This document shows positions 52,720 to 62,900 of a stretch of DNA of 64,000 nt, piece by piece. Positions within the stretch are counted from its first letter, which is position 1. Every line of letters starts with the position of its first letter. The notes below the pieces were generated by a model. That model saw only the letters and a list, made by a program, of their open reading frames with translations. It was not told the origin of the DNA and ran no database searches. This DNA is from DATFYM01 sp035315065. GTDB taxonomy: Bacteria; Acidobacteriota; Terriglobia; UBA7540. The DNA is taken from assembly GCA_035315065.1 (NCBI GenBank), contig DATFYM010000068.1, forward strand, positions 11,302-75,301, in the 5' to 3' direction. Position numbers and translations under genes: made by a program.

Positions 52720-53328
52720 CTAATCCCGCCGAGAAGGATGCACCAACTGAAGGAACTCCTCCCGCGTCCGGCGGTCGTCACGGAAGACACCTAGCATGGC
52801 GGACGTGACGGCCACCGAATTCTGCTTCTCGACGCCGCGCATGATCATACAGAGGTGTTTGGCTTCGATCACCACGCCGACGCCCTGCGGATTGGTCTTC
52901 TCCATGATGGTCTGGGCAATCTGCTGCGTCAGGCGCTCCTGCACCTGCAAGCGGCGCGCGAACACATCCACCAGCCGCGGAATCTTGCTCAGCCCGATCA
53001 CTTTCTGGTTGGGAATATAGGCGACGTGGCAGCGGCCGAAGAACGGCAGCAGGTGATGCTCGCACATGCTAAAGACCTCGATATCGCGCACCAGAACCAT
53101 CTGGTCGTAGCAGACGTCGAACATCGCGCCGTTCAGCACCGCGTCGATGTCCTTGGTGTAGCCGCTGGTCAAGAACCGCAGCGACTCGGCCACGCGGTGA
53201 GGTGTGAGGTTCAACCCGTCGCGATCGGGGTCCTCGCCGAGATCGCTCAGGATGCCGCGCATTGCCTCCTCGATGGGGTCGAGGCTCTCAGGCTCGGCCA
53301 CCGATGGCGTTTGAGTGTCGGTCTTCAT
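52720..53328 (-). CDS. folE: GTP cyclohydrolase I
   Basis: This 202-residue enzyme has the zinc and active-site motifs FSMCEHHLLPFFG (about 95-107), ARRLQVQERLTQQIA and GVGVVIEAKHLCMIMRGV, whose Cys and His bind zinc. It converts GTP to 7,8-dihydroneopterin triphosphate, the first step to folate and pterins. The start is ATG 53328, behind GAGG; the frame to 53445 passes through repeat words. Two PTPS-family genes follow upstream on the same strand, so a pterin or folate unit is likely. Confidence 0.95.
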   Translation of the reverse strand: MKTDTQTPSVAEPESLDPIEEAMRGILSDLGEDPDRDGLNLTPHRVAESLRFLTSGYTKDIDAVLNGAMFDVCYDQMVLVRDIEVFSMCEHHLLPFFGRCHVAYIPNQKVIGLSKIPRLVDVFARRLQVQERLTQQIAQTIMEKTNPQGVGVVIEAKHLCMIMRGVEKQNSVAVTSAMLGVFRDDRRTREEFLQLVHPSRRD

Positions 53329-53351
53329 TTCCGTATCCTCGCTCACTTCAA

Positions 53352-53516
<165 letters not shown>

Positions 53517-53521
53517 TCTCT

Positions 53522-53962
53522 TCAAACTCCTTCGTACTCGAAAAAGTTCGAGCTCGTCTCTTCCAGCCGCACGCGCGCCAGGCGAGCCGGCAAAGCCCCA
53601 TCTGCCATCTGGCCAGTCTGGCCGATCTGGTCCCTTAGTCGATTGAAGATCTCGATGCAGACGTTTTCGGTGGTCGGCACTTGGTTTTGGAAGGCATCGA
53701 CATCCAGATTGAGATAGGAAGTGTCGAACGGCTCCAGAACCTTCCGCTCCACGGCGCCGTCCAGGGCGACGAGGTCGTACACCATGCCGCTGGCCGGATC
53801 GATCGGCCCCGCCACCGTCACCTCCAACGCGTAATTGTGACCGTGGCCAAACGGGCTGTTGCACTTGCCGTAGAGACGCGCGTTCTCCGAGGCACTGAGC
53901 GCTGCGTTGTGGAGTCGGTGCGAGGCCGAAAACCGGTAGCGCCGCGTCAGGAAAGCGATCAT
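53522..53962 (-). CDS. 6-pyruvoyl-tetrahydropterin/6-carboxytetrahydropterin synthase, intact active site
   Basis: This 146-residue T-fold enzyme has zinc ligands H15 (FSASHRLHN) and H40-G-H42, and the catalytic Cys C34 in YGKCNSPFGHGHNY. Late Glu lies in VRLEETSSNFF. It converts dihydroneopterin triphosphate to a pyruvoyl- or carboxy-tetrahydropterin, for queuosine, biopterin or folate. It overlaps the next upstream gene by 4 bp (ATGA), so the two are translated together. Its paralogue lacks the Cys. Confidence 0.9.
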   Translation of the reverse strand: MIAFLTRRYRFSASHRLHNAALSASENARLYGKCNSPFGHGHNYALEVTVAGPIDPASGMVYDLVALDGAVERKVLEPFDTSYLNLDVDAFQNQVPTTENVCIEIFNRLRDQIGQTGQMADGALPARLARVRLEETSSNFFEYEGV

Positions 53963-54384
53963 CGGGCGCCCCCGTTGCCATCGCCGTAGTAATCCACAAA
54001 CAGGTCCGGCGTCTCATACAGCCGCACGCGATGCAGCCGGCTAAAGTCGAGCTTGGTCGTCAGCAGGTTCCAGATTTCGACGGCGATGTTTTCCGTGGTG
54101 GGAATCGTGGTGGCGAACGCGGGCACTTCCTTGTTGAGAAACTTGTGGTCCATCAGATCCATCACCTGGGTTTCCAGCAACTTCTTCAGGTCCTTCAGGT
54201 CGAACACCATGCCGGTCTTGGGATCCACTTCACCCGCCACCGTCACTTCCAGCACATAGTTGTGACCATGCCCGTGCGGGTTGCTGGTCTTGCCGAAAAT
54301 GCGCCGGTTCTCCTCGTCGCTAAGAGCCGGATTGTGGTAATAATGCGAGGCGGAAAACTCCGCTCGACGGGTTACGTAAATCAT
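53959..54384 (-). CDS. PTPS-family protein with Thr in place of catalytic Cys
   Basis: The 141 residues show the same fold as the neighbour: H14 in FSASHYYHN and H39-G-H41 in NPHGHGHNY bind zinc. At the place of the catalytic Cys it has T33 (FGKTSNPHGH). PTPS variants without Cys occur in folate routes that bypass FolB (the PTPS-III type has Glu there); a Thr is different again. The start is ATG 54384 behind GGGGAAGG. It probably works with folE and the neighbour in one pterin pathway, with a changed reaction or as a partner subunit. Confidence 0.85.
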   Translation of the reverse strand: MIYVTRRAEFSASHYYHNPALSDEENRRIFGKTSNPHGHGHNYVLEVTVAGEVDPKTGMVFDLKDLKKLLETQVMDLMDHKFLNKEVPAFATTIPTTENIAVEIWNLLTTKLDFSRLHRVRLYETPDLFVDYYGDGNGGAR

Positions 54385-54404
54385 CGTGCCTTCCCCAGAA
54401 TTGA

Positions 54405-54525
54405 GACTATTTTGGATTTTGGATTTTGGATTGAAGACCAAGACCTGATCGTCGGTTGTTGGTCCCAACTACCAGGACCTAATAACCAAGGTCGCTTCCC
54501 TCTTCAATCCAAAATCCAAAATACC
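54405..54525. repeat. GATTTTGGATTTTGGATTGAAG palindrome
   Basis: TATTTTGGATTTTGGATTTT (about 54410-54429) and its inverse CAATCCAAAATCCAAAATAC (about 54504-54523) enclose a centre with GTTGGTCCCAACTACCAGGA. The element at 56737-56872 has the same arms and a related centre (GGTCCCGAATGCCAGGAACT), so the two are true copies. Confidence 0.8.
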
Positions 54526-54530
54526 CTCCA

Positions 54531-55499
54531 CTACGGAATCAACAAAAGCTTTCCCGTCGTCTTACGGCCTTCCAAGTCACGATGCGCCTGGGACGCGTGC
54601 TCCAGGCGATAAATATGCTCAATGCGCAGTTGGATCCTTCCGTCCGACATCATGTTCAGAACATCCGTCGCGCGCTGCTCCAGTTCTTCACGCGTGGCGA
54701 TGTAATGCCCCAGGCTCGGCCGCGTAAGGAACAGCGATCCCTTTTGTGTAAGCCGAATCGGATCGAAGGGCGGCACGGGTCCGCTGGCGCCGCCGAAGAG
54801 AACCAGGTACCCCCGTGGCCGGAGGACGTTCAGGTCCTTCTCGAACGTGCTCTTGCCGACGCCATCGTAGACGACGTGGACCCCTTTTCCGTCGGTAAGG
54901 CTTTTAGTCTCCGCCTCGAAATCCTGCTGCGAGTAAAGGATGATGTCGTGGGCGCCGGCTTCGCGGGCCAACTTCGCTTTCTCTTCCGAGCCCACGGTCC
55001 CGATCACCCGCGCGCCGATGTTCTTGGCCATCTGCACCAGGAGCAGGCCAACGCCTCCCGCCGCGGCATGGATAAGCGCCGTCTCGCCCCTCTTCAACGG
55101 ATAGGTGCTATGCACCAGGTAGTGCGCTGTCATGCCCTGGAGCATGGCCGCAGCCGCCTGTTGGTCGGTGACGCCGTCAGGAATCCGAACCAGGCGGTCG
55201 GCCGGCACGGCGGCGTATTCGGCATAGCTGCCCAAGGGGCCGCAGTATGCCACCCGATCCCCCACCTTAACAGTTTTCACCTCGCTGCCGACTTCGCTTA
55301 CGACGCCTGAAGCTTCCTGGCCGTCCACGAATGGCAATGACGCGGGATAGCGGCCCTCACGAAAGTAGACATCGATGAAGTTGACGCCCGCGGCGGCGAT
55401 TTTCACCACCGCTTCATTCGGTTTTGGCTGGGGCACGGGCAGATCCACCAGCGTCAGGACTTCGGGTCCACCAGTTTTTTGAACTTGAATGGCTTTCAT
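54531..55499 (-). CDS. NADPH:quinone oxidoreductase (MDR superfamily)
   Basis: This 322-residue medium-chain dehydrogenase has an N-terminal GroES-like part (AAGVNFIDVYFREGRYPASL is the quinone reductase signature) and a Rossmann fold with AAAGGVGLLLVQMAK (about 145-159). The zinc Cys/His set of alcohol dehydrogenases is absent. It reduces quinones or enones with NADPH in the cytoplasm. It lies behind the glycosyltransferase gene on the same strand. Confidence 0.92.
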   Translation of the reverse strand: MKAIQVQKTGGPEVLTLVDLPVPQPKPNEAVVKIAAAGVNFIDVYFREGRYPASLPFVDGQEASGVVSEVGSEVKTVKVGDRVAYCGPLGSYAEYAAVPADRLVRIPDGVTDQQAAAAMLQGMTAHYLVHSTYPLKRGETALIHAAAGGVGLLLVQMAKNIGARVIGTVGSEEKAKLAREAGAHDIILYSQQDFEAETKSLTDGKGVHVVYDGVGKSTFEKDLNVLRPRGYLVLFGGASGPVPPFDPIRLTQKGSLFLTRPSLGHYIATREELEQRATDVLNMMSDGRIQLRIEHIYRLEHASQAHRDLEGRKTTGKLLLIP

Positions 55500-55529
55500 G
55501 GCTCGTCCTCCGGAACTGTGGCGTCAAGA

Positions 55530-55672
55530 TCGAAACTCGAAAATCGAAACCCGAAAATCGCCCTGACCCAATCTGATCCTCACCCTTCGCGAGTCTCGAA
55601 TTCCCAGTTTGCGAGAGGGCGAGTTTCGAATTTCGAGTTTCGATTTTCAAGTTTCGAACTGTCAATCGTCAA
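55530..55672. repeat. CGAAACTCGAAAATCG word palindrome
   Basis: CGAAACTCGAAAATCGAAAC (about 55531-55550) is inverted at about 55621-55660 as GAGTTTCGAATTTCGAGTTT. The end GTCAATCGTCAATGG belongs to a second word family and contains the stop codon of the glycosyltransferase gene. Confidence 0.7.
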
Positions 55673-56720
55673 TGGAATAGATGCGGTCCTTCCACTTGAC
55701 GGTTCGGCTGCCGCGCCAAGCCCACGCCGAGCTCAACAGAAGCAGGCTGAAGAGGAAGGCACCCGCCAGCCGGTAACGGATCGTGGCGACGCCCGGCTCA
55801 AATCCCAACTTGACGACGGCGTGACGGTACCGGATGCTCCTCCAAAGCAGACTCGAGAGACACGCCACCGCCAAAACGACCGCCCACTTCCGATCCATCC
55901 ACTCCATAGCCGCAGCCAAACCCAAGGCCGGAACGGCAATCAGCGGGATCAGGTCGAAAAACGAGAATTCGACCACCTGCCCGAGCAGCGTTCCCAAGTT
56001 GCCCTCCGCGAGCAAGTAGAGGTTTTTGGTCCAGCCCTGCCACATGGCGCGAAAGGTGCGGTACATCCGCGTGGTGACCCAGGAGGCGCCGGGCAGAAAA
56101 AGCAGGCGCCCGCCGGAGGCTTTCACCAGGCGCGCCAGCGCCACATCTTCCAGGACCTCCGCCCGAACGGCCTCGTGCCCTCCGGCGCGCTCGTAGACCT
56201 GGCGCCGGATGAGGATATACTGACCGTTGGCCGCGGCCGCCGGCGACTGCGGGCGATTCACCTCCTCGAATCGGAATCGCTTGGCAAGCCACACGTAAAC
56301 CGACGGGATCACTGCTTTCTCCCACCAAGTCGCAGTCACCTGGCCGGGCGAAAGCGAGAGCAGATCCACCCGCTCGCGCTCAGCACGGCAGAGCAGCGCC
56401 GCGAGACTACCCGGCCGGTGCTCGGTATCCGCGTCCGTAAAAAGCAGCCACTCACCCTCGGCTTCACTTACTCCTATCGCCAGCGCGTGAGTCTTCCCCA
56501 TCCAGCCCGGCGGCAGCGAATCCGCCTGGATCACGCGCAACGTCTCAAGGTCGGCCTTCAGGGCAACGAGAATCTCCGCCGTGTGGTCGGTGGACTGATC
56601 GTCCACTACGATGATCTCGCGCACGTCTTGCTGTGCGGCCACCGATCGCACCGCGGTTTCGATGTTTGCTTCTTCGTTGCGCGCCGGGATGATCACCGAA
56701 ACGCGGCCCCCATTGCTCAC
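55662..56720 (-). CDS. family 2 glycosyltransferase, HpnB-like
   Basis: The 352 residues hold a GT-A domain: VSVIIPARNEEANIETAVRS (about 7-26), VVDDQSTDHTAEI (about 38-50), and the DxD-type motif FTDADTEHRPG (about 93-103). Three to four membrane helices follow at the C-terminus (about 245-335). The LSPGQVTATWWEKAVIPSVY segment resembles hopanoid-cluster glycosyltransferases. It probably adds a sugar to a lipid at the inner membrane. The last residues, YSIDD, come from a repeat word that provides the stop. Confidence 0.88.
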   Translation of the reverse strand: MSNGGRVSVIIPARNEEANIETAVRSVAAQQDVREIIVVDDQSTDHTAEILVALKADLETLRVIQADSLPPGWMGKTHALAIGVSEAEGEWLLFTDADTEHRPGSLAALLCRAERERVDLLSLSPGQVTATWWEKAVIPSVYVWLAKRFRFEEVNRPQSPAAAANGQYILIRRQVYERAGGHEAVRAEVLEDVALARLVKASGGRLLFLPGASWVTTRMYRTFRAMWQGWTKNLYLLAEGNLGTLLGQVVEFSFFDLIPLIAVPALGLAAAMEWMDRKWAVVLAVACLSSLLWRSIRYRHAVVKLGFEPGVATIRYRLAGAFLFSLLLLSSAWAWRGSRTVKWKDRIYSIDD

Positions 56721-56736
56721 GCTTTCCGCCCACAGT

Positions 56737-56872
56737 GGAATTTTGGATTTTGGATTTTGGATTTCGGATTGAAGGGAACCGCACCCTTGGTCGTTAGCTT
56801 TGGTCCCGAATGCCAGGAACTGAGAACCAAGGTCTCTTCCCCTTCAATCCAAAATCCAAAATCCAAAATTCC
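56737..56872. repeat. GATTTTGGATTTTGGATT palindrome, second full copy
   Basis: TTTTGGATTTTGGATTTTGG (about 56742-56761) and CAATCCAAAATCCAAAATCC (about 56846-56865) are the arms. The centre shares GGTCCCGAATGCCAGGAACT-like sequence with 54405-54525. Confidence 0.8.
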
Positions 56873-56879
56873 TCCACGG

Positions 56880-57578
56880 CTACAGGTTCTTGATCGCCCA
56901 ATGTAGCCCGATGCCGCCGAAAATATATCCGCGCATTTCCACCCGCGCGTATCCCCTTCGCCGGAGCAAGGAAGAGAACTCTTCCATGGAGACGAAGCTG
57001 CGCAGCGAATCGGGAATGTACGTATAGACGCGGGGGCTTCCGTGCAAGAGCGTGCCCCAGAAGGCGCCCTGCGCGTACAAGTATCCGAGATAGAGCGGGC
57101 GCAGCACGTGGTTTCGCGGCAGGAAAAAATCGAGGCTGACGAGCAAGCCGCCGGGTCGCGTCACGCGCCCGACCTCCCGCACCGCCGCGTCGAGGTCGGG
57201 GAAATTGCGCAGGCCGTAGCCGATGGCGACGCAATCGAACGACGCGTCGGCAAAGGGCAATGCGGCAGCATCACCGCAGACGGCGCCGGTCAGGCCGCGC
57301 CGGCGCGCCAAACGCAGCATCGGCTCCGTAAGGTCCACCGCCACGGTTCGCGCCCGCGGCAGGTGTTGCCGTACCAGTTGAGAGAAATCGCCGGTGCCGC
57401 AGGCAAGGTCCAGCACCACCGCGTCCGGCGGCAGCGACGCCTTCTCCACGCCGAGTCGCTTCCACCGGCGGTCCATGCCGTAGGAGAAAGTGCGGGTGAT
57501 GAAATCGTAGCGCGGCGCAATGGTGGTGAACATCTCGCGCATCCGGCGCCGGTCCTGTCTTTCGATCGGGAGTTTCAT
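56880..57578 (-). CDS. ubiE: demethylmenaquinone/ubiquinone C-methyltransferase
   Basis: This 232-residue SAM-dependent methyltransferase has motif I VLDLACGTGDFSQLV (about 54-68) and the UbiE/MenG signatures MFTTIAPRYDFITRTFSYGM (about 16-35) and GYGLRNFPDLDAAVREVGRV (about 118-137). It methylates the quinone ring in menaquinone synthesis. Menaquinone is the expected quinone in Acidobacteriota, so menG is the better functional name. Confidence 0.93.
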   Translation of the reverse strand: MKLPIERQDRRRMREMFTTIAPRYDFITRTFSYGMDRRWKRLGVEKASLPPDAVVLDLACGTGDFSQLVRQHLPRARTVAVDLTEPMLRLARRRGLTGAVCGDAAALPFADASFDCVAIGYGLRNFPDLDAAVREVGRVTRPGGLLVSLDFFLPRNHVLRPLYLGYLYAQGAFWGTLLHGSPRVYTYIPDSLRSFVSMEEFSSLLRRRGYARVEMRGYIFGGIGLHWAIKNL

Positions 57579-57634
57579 CTCATGACCAACCGCGGCAGTG
57601 ACAGAATCGCGTCTACGATGATACGATGAGACCG

Positions 57635-57799
57635 ATGAATATTGAATACACCGTTCAAATTGAAATGTGGAAGGAAGGCGATCAGTTCGTGGCCTACGCC
57701 ATGCCGCTCGATGTCATGAGTTGCGGTCAAACGGCTGATTGAGCCCGCGCCGCCCTCGACGAAGCGGTTCATCTCTTCCTGACAACGGCCTCACGGTAG
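57635..57799 (+). pseudogene. HicB-family remnant with internal stop
   Basis: The frame starts MNIEYTVQIEMWKEGDQFVA and contains the HicB segment ARAALDEAVHLFLTTA. A TGA stop interrupts it at 57740-57742, where family members have an acidic residue before ARAAL. A TAG ends it at 57797-57799. It is probably a decayed antitoxin gene; no hicA is next to it. A second HicB-like gene is at 33089. Confidence 0.6.
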
Positions 57800-57903
57800 A
57801 CACCCGCACCGCGGGCGCGGGATCGCCGAATGCAGATACGAGGCTTGAGCAAGAAATCATCCTCCCGGAAGCCTGTCTGGCGCTAGCCCAGACGGGTCTT
57901 GTT

Positions 57904-59934
57904 TCACTCGGAGTCTGGCCGCGGCTGGTGCAGCAACTTCTCGGCGTTGTGTTTTTCTTTTGCTTCCACGTTGAAAAGCCTGAAATCCGAGTACCGATGA
58001 TGGTTACAAAGGATTCTGCCGTTCAGATCAACGGTAACGGCAACCTCGCGCGGCAGCCACAGCTTTGCGTCACTGCCGGTGAAGTGGACCTCGCCGAAGC
58101 GGATATCCGTGGTCTGTCGCCTGAGGCGGATCTCGGGCTTGGGGGTCAGGAGGTCGGTGCGGAGGCGGATGATCTGATAAGACGAGGCGTCGATCCACGC
58201 CACACCCTGCACGAGAACCGGCCAGTGCGCTCCGTTGACAATGAAGTCCTCCATCGCCGTTGCGGTTTCCGGCCTCTGCGCAAAAGCAACAACGTGGCAG
58301 TTGTGGCCTTCCATCGTCTGTCGGCCGAGATAGAGGAAACGCGCGCCCGACTGATTGGCCGGATGAAAATGGAGTGAATCGGCTGCGAAACCGGCGGTAA
58401 TCATAAACCGGCCGAGCGAGCCCGCCTCACTTGCGGGCGCACCCTTTTTGTCCGTCCGGTACTCTTTGGTTTGCAGCACGGACCTCTCTGAGCTTTGAAG
58501 AAGGAGATATTGATATTCCGCGCGCGTGGATTCCTTCACCTTGCCGCCAGGGCTGAGGCGCTCCTGTGTGACTTCCTCCAATGAACTGGTGTTGGGGAAG
58601 GTCTCAAAGAACGCCTTTACACCGTCGCCCACCTTGCGCAGAATCTTGGGCAGGTCCGCTTGGCTTGCCACGGGCTCGATGCCTTGTAACTCCGAGATGG
58701 CACCCTGCAACTGGGGCAAGGGGGCATCCACCACCGAAGTCACCTTGTCCGCAGCCTCGAGCTTCAAGTGGTCTTCCACTTGCGTTACGTCGGAGCGAAT
58801 CTCCAGCGGGAGCTCCTTGACTTTCCTTCCACTCAGAAAGGCCTGCACCTCGGCTTCCGCCTCATCTCGGGCGCCCTCCTCCCCGAGGGCGTGAGCCCGC
58901 AGCAGGTGGGCGTCGGCGGTCGCGCCACCCTTGATCGCCTTGGCGAGATAAAGGTCTGCGGCCTTCATCTTGTGCTCCAAGACGAAGACGCGCCCCAGTT
59001 CTTGGAGGGCAAGAGTGTCGTCCGCCTCAACGTCAAGCGCTTCCAGAAAGTAGAAAGCCGCCTGCCTGAGGCGCCCACGCCAGGTTTCAACCACAGCGAG
59101 CATAAGGAAAGGTCCCTCCGTCCGTTCCGGTTCTCTCGCCAGGGTGTCGAGCCTGGCCGCCTCCGTGACTTCGCGGATGGCGCTCGCCAAGCTTCCGCGC
59201 CGGAGCAGCGCCAAGGCGAGCAAAGTCCGGCACCGCACACAAGAGGGAGCTTCGGCTACCAGCCTCTCAATCCGGGGAACCGCGCCGGCGGGGTCGCTTT
59301 TGTCCAGCAACTCCTCCGCGCCCTCCGAGTACTGTGCAGCCAACGGCTGCGCCGTCGGAGTGGTCACGGCGGAGGCGGCGCCCGGTGGTGCAGCGCCTGG
59401 CAGCGCCGGGCTCTCTTTTGTAAAGGTAAGGTAGCGCAGGCGCGGCCTCAGCTCGTGGACGAGAACATCGAGTGACAGTTGACGTGCGTCCTCCTGACTA
59501 GGCCGGAGCATGAGTTCTACGTGACGGATTCTCGCGCGAGGAGCGGTGGGGTGTTCAGCGATGTCGGTCGCCTCAAAATCCACGTCCTCCCAGGCATCGC
59601 GGTAGCCATCCTTTCTTACGGTAACCTTAGCCCTCGGCGCTTCCGATGGTTCACGGTCCAAGGAGAATTGGAACTCGCCCTTGAGATTGGACTCGACCGT
59701 CTTCAGTGGCTGCGAAGCCTCCCCCGCAGACAGCTCGACGTCGCCTCCGCTCAGTGGCTCCCCCTGGAGGTTAAGAACGCGACCTAAGATGGTCCACGCC
59801 TCCTTTTCGACTCGGCGCGGCTCGGGTTGCAGCACCTTTCGCGGCTTCTTATGAGACGACTGTGACCAAGCCGCTACTGGCCCGCCGAACAGGCATGTCC
59901 CCAACAGGGCGATGACTATCGGGCTGCGATTCAC
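57904..59934 (-). CDS. exported TPR protein with Ig-like domain
   Basis: The protein has about 676 residues and starts at GTG 59934, behind GAGGAAC (the frame reaches 59949). A signal peptide (about 5-25) precedes a CarboxypepD_reg-like fold (about 45-140: LNLQGEPLSGGDVELSAGE, VRKDGYRDAWEDVDF). A TPR-rich middle follows (about 220-370, with LALQELGRVFVLEHKMKAAD). The C-terminal part (from about 420) is probably beta-rich (GARFLYLGRQTMEGHNCHVV, GVAWIDASSYQIIRLRTDLL). It likely sits in the periplasm; function unknown. Same strand as the 59993 gene, which ends 58 nt before this start. Confidence 0.8.
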   Translation of the reverse strand: MNRSPIVIALLGTCLFGGPVAAWSQSSHKKPRKVLQPEPRRVEKEAWTILGRVLNLQGEPLSGGDVELSAGEASQPLKTVESNLKGEFQFSLDREPSEAPRAKVTVRKDGYRDAWEDVDFEATDIAEHPTAPRARIRHVELMLRPSQEDARQLSLDVLVHELRPRLRYLTFTKESPALPGAAPPGAASAVTTPTAQPLAAQYSEGAEELLDKSDPAGAVPRIERLVAEAPSCVRCRTLLALALLRRGSLASAIREVTEAARLDTLAREPERTEGPFLMLAVVETWRGRLRQAAFYFLEALDVEADDTLALQELGRVFVLEHKMKAADLYLAKAIKGGATADAHLLRAHALGEEGARDEAEAEVQAFLSGRKVKELPLEIRSDVTQVEDHLKLEAADKVTSVVDAPLPQLQGAISELQGIEPVASQADLPKILRKVGDGVKAFFETFPNTSSLEEVTQERLSPGGKVKESTRAEYQYLLLQSSERSVLQTKEYRTDKKGAPASEAGSLGRFMITAGFAADSLHFHPANQSGARFLYLGRQTMEGHNCHVVAFAQRPETATAMEDFIVNGAHWPVLVQGVAWIDASSYQIIRLRTDLLTPKPEIRLRRQTTDIRFGEVHFTGSDAKLWLPREVAVTVDLNGRILCNHHRYSDFRLFNVEAKEKHNAEKLLHQPRPDSE

Positions 59935-59992
59935 TTTTGAGTTCCTCAATGGCTCCGCCGTTCGATGCCCGGCGACGGAGTCGTTCCAGCAC

Positions 59993-62900
59993 TCAGTTCT
60001 TCACTTGCTCGCGCTCGAGGCTGTCCAACAGCGTGCGAACGGCCGTGTTGTTCGGATCGAGTCCACTGGCCTTCCTAAACTCGTCCAGCGCGGCGGCGCG
60101 GTCGCCCTTCTGAATTAATGCATGGCCCAACTGCTCGTGCACGGGGGCACGGTCCGGTGCCAGGCGCAGGGATTCGCGATATTGGGAGATTGCCCCATCC
60201 CAGTCGTGCTTTTGAGAGAGAGTGATGCCCAGCGCGTAACGCACGTCCGGGTCATCTGGACGGAGGCGTAACGCATCGCGATATGCGGCGACGGCTAGGT
60301 CCAGGCTCGCGGCATCGCCTTTCCTGTAGAGAGCGAGGCCCAGGCTGTAGTGGCCCCTGGGGTCATCCGGCTTCAAACGGGCGACCGCCTGGAACTCCAC
60401 GATGGCGCCGTCAAGGTCGTGCTCTTCGAGGAGCATGCCGCCGAGACCGAGATGCGACTCAGCCCGGTCAGGCCCCAGGCGCAACGCCTCGCGGAACTCG
60501 GCGATCGCGCCGTCGACGTCACCGCGCGCAGCCAGCGCGCGCCCCAGATTGTGGTGTGCGGCAGGATCGGTCGGCGACCCGCGAACGGCCTCACGGTACG
60601 ACCCCAGATCGCCGACCTCACCGGATCTCGGTTCGGAACGAGTCGACAACCCGGAAGAGACAGCCGGCGCGTCAGCCGACGCGGGCGGCGCTTCTGTCTT
60701 CGTGACCGGCGCATCCTCATGCCGCGGCGAAGGGTTCGACGCAGAGCCGACGAAGGAACCGGTCGCTGCACTGCCCGCTGCCGCGCTGTTTGAGATAGCA
60801 GGGTTTGAGGATGGACTGGGAGGCACCGGCGACCCAGCCGCTTGGAGCACAGCGGATCGAACGGGGGGCAAGCCCTCGTCATCGGGGGCGGCGCCGAGAG
60901 TGAAGTAAGCCTCGCTTCCCTGGGGCTTCAGCCACAGTGCCGCTCGGCATTCTGCCTTGGCATGGATCGAAGCGGCAGAAAGGCTGGGGCTAGCTGCCAT
61001 CAAGGGTTCCGAGGAAGTACCCTGGATGGCTCGCGTCGACGCTGGGAACAAGGGTTCGCGGCACTCAGGCGTCACCGTGTCAAGAGTGTCTTCTTCACGC
61101 CACGCCGTGCCGTGATCGCGGTCCGGCAATGCAAGCCCTGGCTCCAGCCGCGTTGCCTGGCGGAACTCATTGAGTGCGCCGTCGAGATCGCCCTCGGCTT
61201 CGAGCCCCATCGCCAGGTTGTAGTGGGCAGTGCGGTCGTGCGGGTCCGCCTGCGCGGCTTGGCGATACTCGCCAACAGCCGCTTCCAGATCGTCCTGCCC
61301 TTCCAATTCAACGGCGAGGTTGTTGTGGGCCATTGCCAGGTCCGGCCGCAGCTTCAAGGCCAGGCGGTATTCGGCGATGGCGCCGTCGGCGTCCCCGGAG
61401 GAGGCGAGGGCAAGGGCCGCGTTAAAGTGCGGCTCAGCATAATCGTTTTCCAGATGCATCGCAATGCGATACTCGGTGAGAGCCCGTTCCAAGTTGTGCT
61501 GGGTTGCGAGAGCGTTCCCCAGGTTGTTGTGGGCGGCGGCGAAGTCCCGATCGAGGCGAACCGCCTCTCTCAGCGCGCTGAGCAAGGCGTCCGGAACCTC
61601 CCCTCCGCGCCCCCTCTTCCTACCTATGGCGACGCCGAGATTATTCGCAGCGTAGGGGTCCTCGGGATTGAGGCGCAACTCCTCACGCAACTCCTCGATG
61701 GCGTCGTCCAGATTCCCCTGGGCTAGCAAGGCACCGGCGAGACTGGCGTGCGCCAGCGAGACCTGCGGCCTCAAGCGAATCGCTTCGCGATACTCTGCGG
61801 CCGCCTCTGCCAGGCCGCCTGCCGCGGCGATCGGCGCCGTGCTCGCGGGTGGAATCAGAGGGTCGGACGGTGTCTCCTCGAGAGCGCGACCTAGGCTAAT
61901 GTGCGCCTCCGAAAAATCAGGCTTCAAGCGCAGAGCCTCGCGGTATTCGGTGATGGCTCCTCTGAGATCACCATTGGTTTCGAGCGCCAGGCCGAGGACG
62001 TAATGCGCTTCGGGTTGCTCCGGCTTCAGGCGGAGCGCTTCGCGGTATTCGGGGAGCGCACCTTCGAGATCACCCTTCTCCTGCAATGCCCGGCCGAGGT
62101 TGTAGTGCCCTTCCACCAGAGCCGGTTTCAGGCGAATGGAGTCGCGATACTCGGCGATGACTGCCTCGAGGGCGCCGTTCGCTTCGAGCGCATTCCCAAG
62201 ATTGTTGTGCGCTTCGGCGAAGTCGGGCTTCAAGCGAACCGCCAGGCGAAACGCGGCCAATGCCTCGTCGTCGGCGTTGATCTCGGCCAGCACCACCCCG
62301 AGGTCATAGTGGGCGAGAGCATAATCAGGTTTGCGGCGGACCGCCTCGCGGTATTGGTCCAGAGCACCCGGCAAGTCGCCCGTCGTTTCGAGCGCAAAGC
62401 CAAAATCCTTGTGCCAGGAGGGGGAGTCCGGGTTCAAGAGCACGGCTCGGCGGAACTCGGCAACGGCGCCCGCAAGGTCGCCCTTCCTTTGAAGGTCGAC
62501 ACCCAGAAGGGCGTGCGCCGCGATCAAGCCCGGCCTCAAGCCCAGCGATTGGCGGTACTCGCTGATCGCTTCGTCAAGGTCAGCCGCATCACCCCTAGCG
62601 TCCAGGGCCTGACCTAGATGGTAGCGCGCTTCGCCATAGTCCGGTTTCAGAAGGATCGCGTCGCGAAACTTACCGATGGCGCCCCTGAGGTCGCCCAGGG
62701 CTTCGAGCGCGATTCCGAAGCCATCGTGAGCGTCAGCCAAGCTCGGTTCGAGGCGCAACGCCGCACTGTATTCGACGAGCGCTTCGTCAAGGTCTCCCCT
62801 CGCCCGCAGCAGGTGGGCGATGGTGGCGTGGGTATCGGCGTCGTCTGCCCCAAACCTGAGCGCTTGGCGATACTCCGCCACAGCGAGGTCTGAGTCGTCC

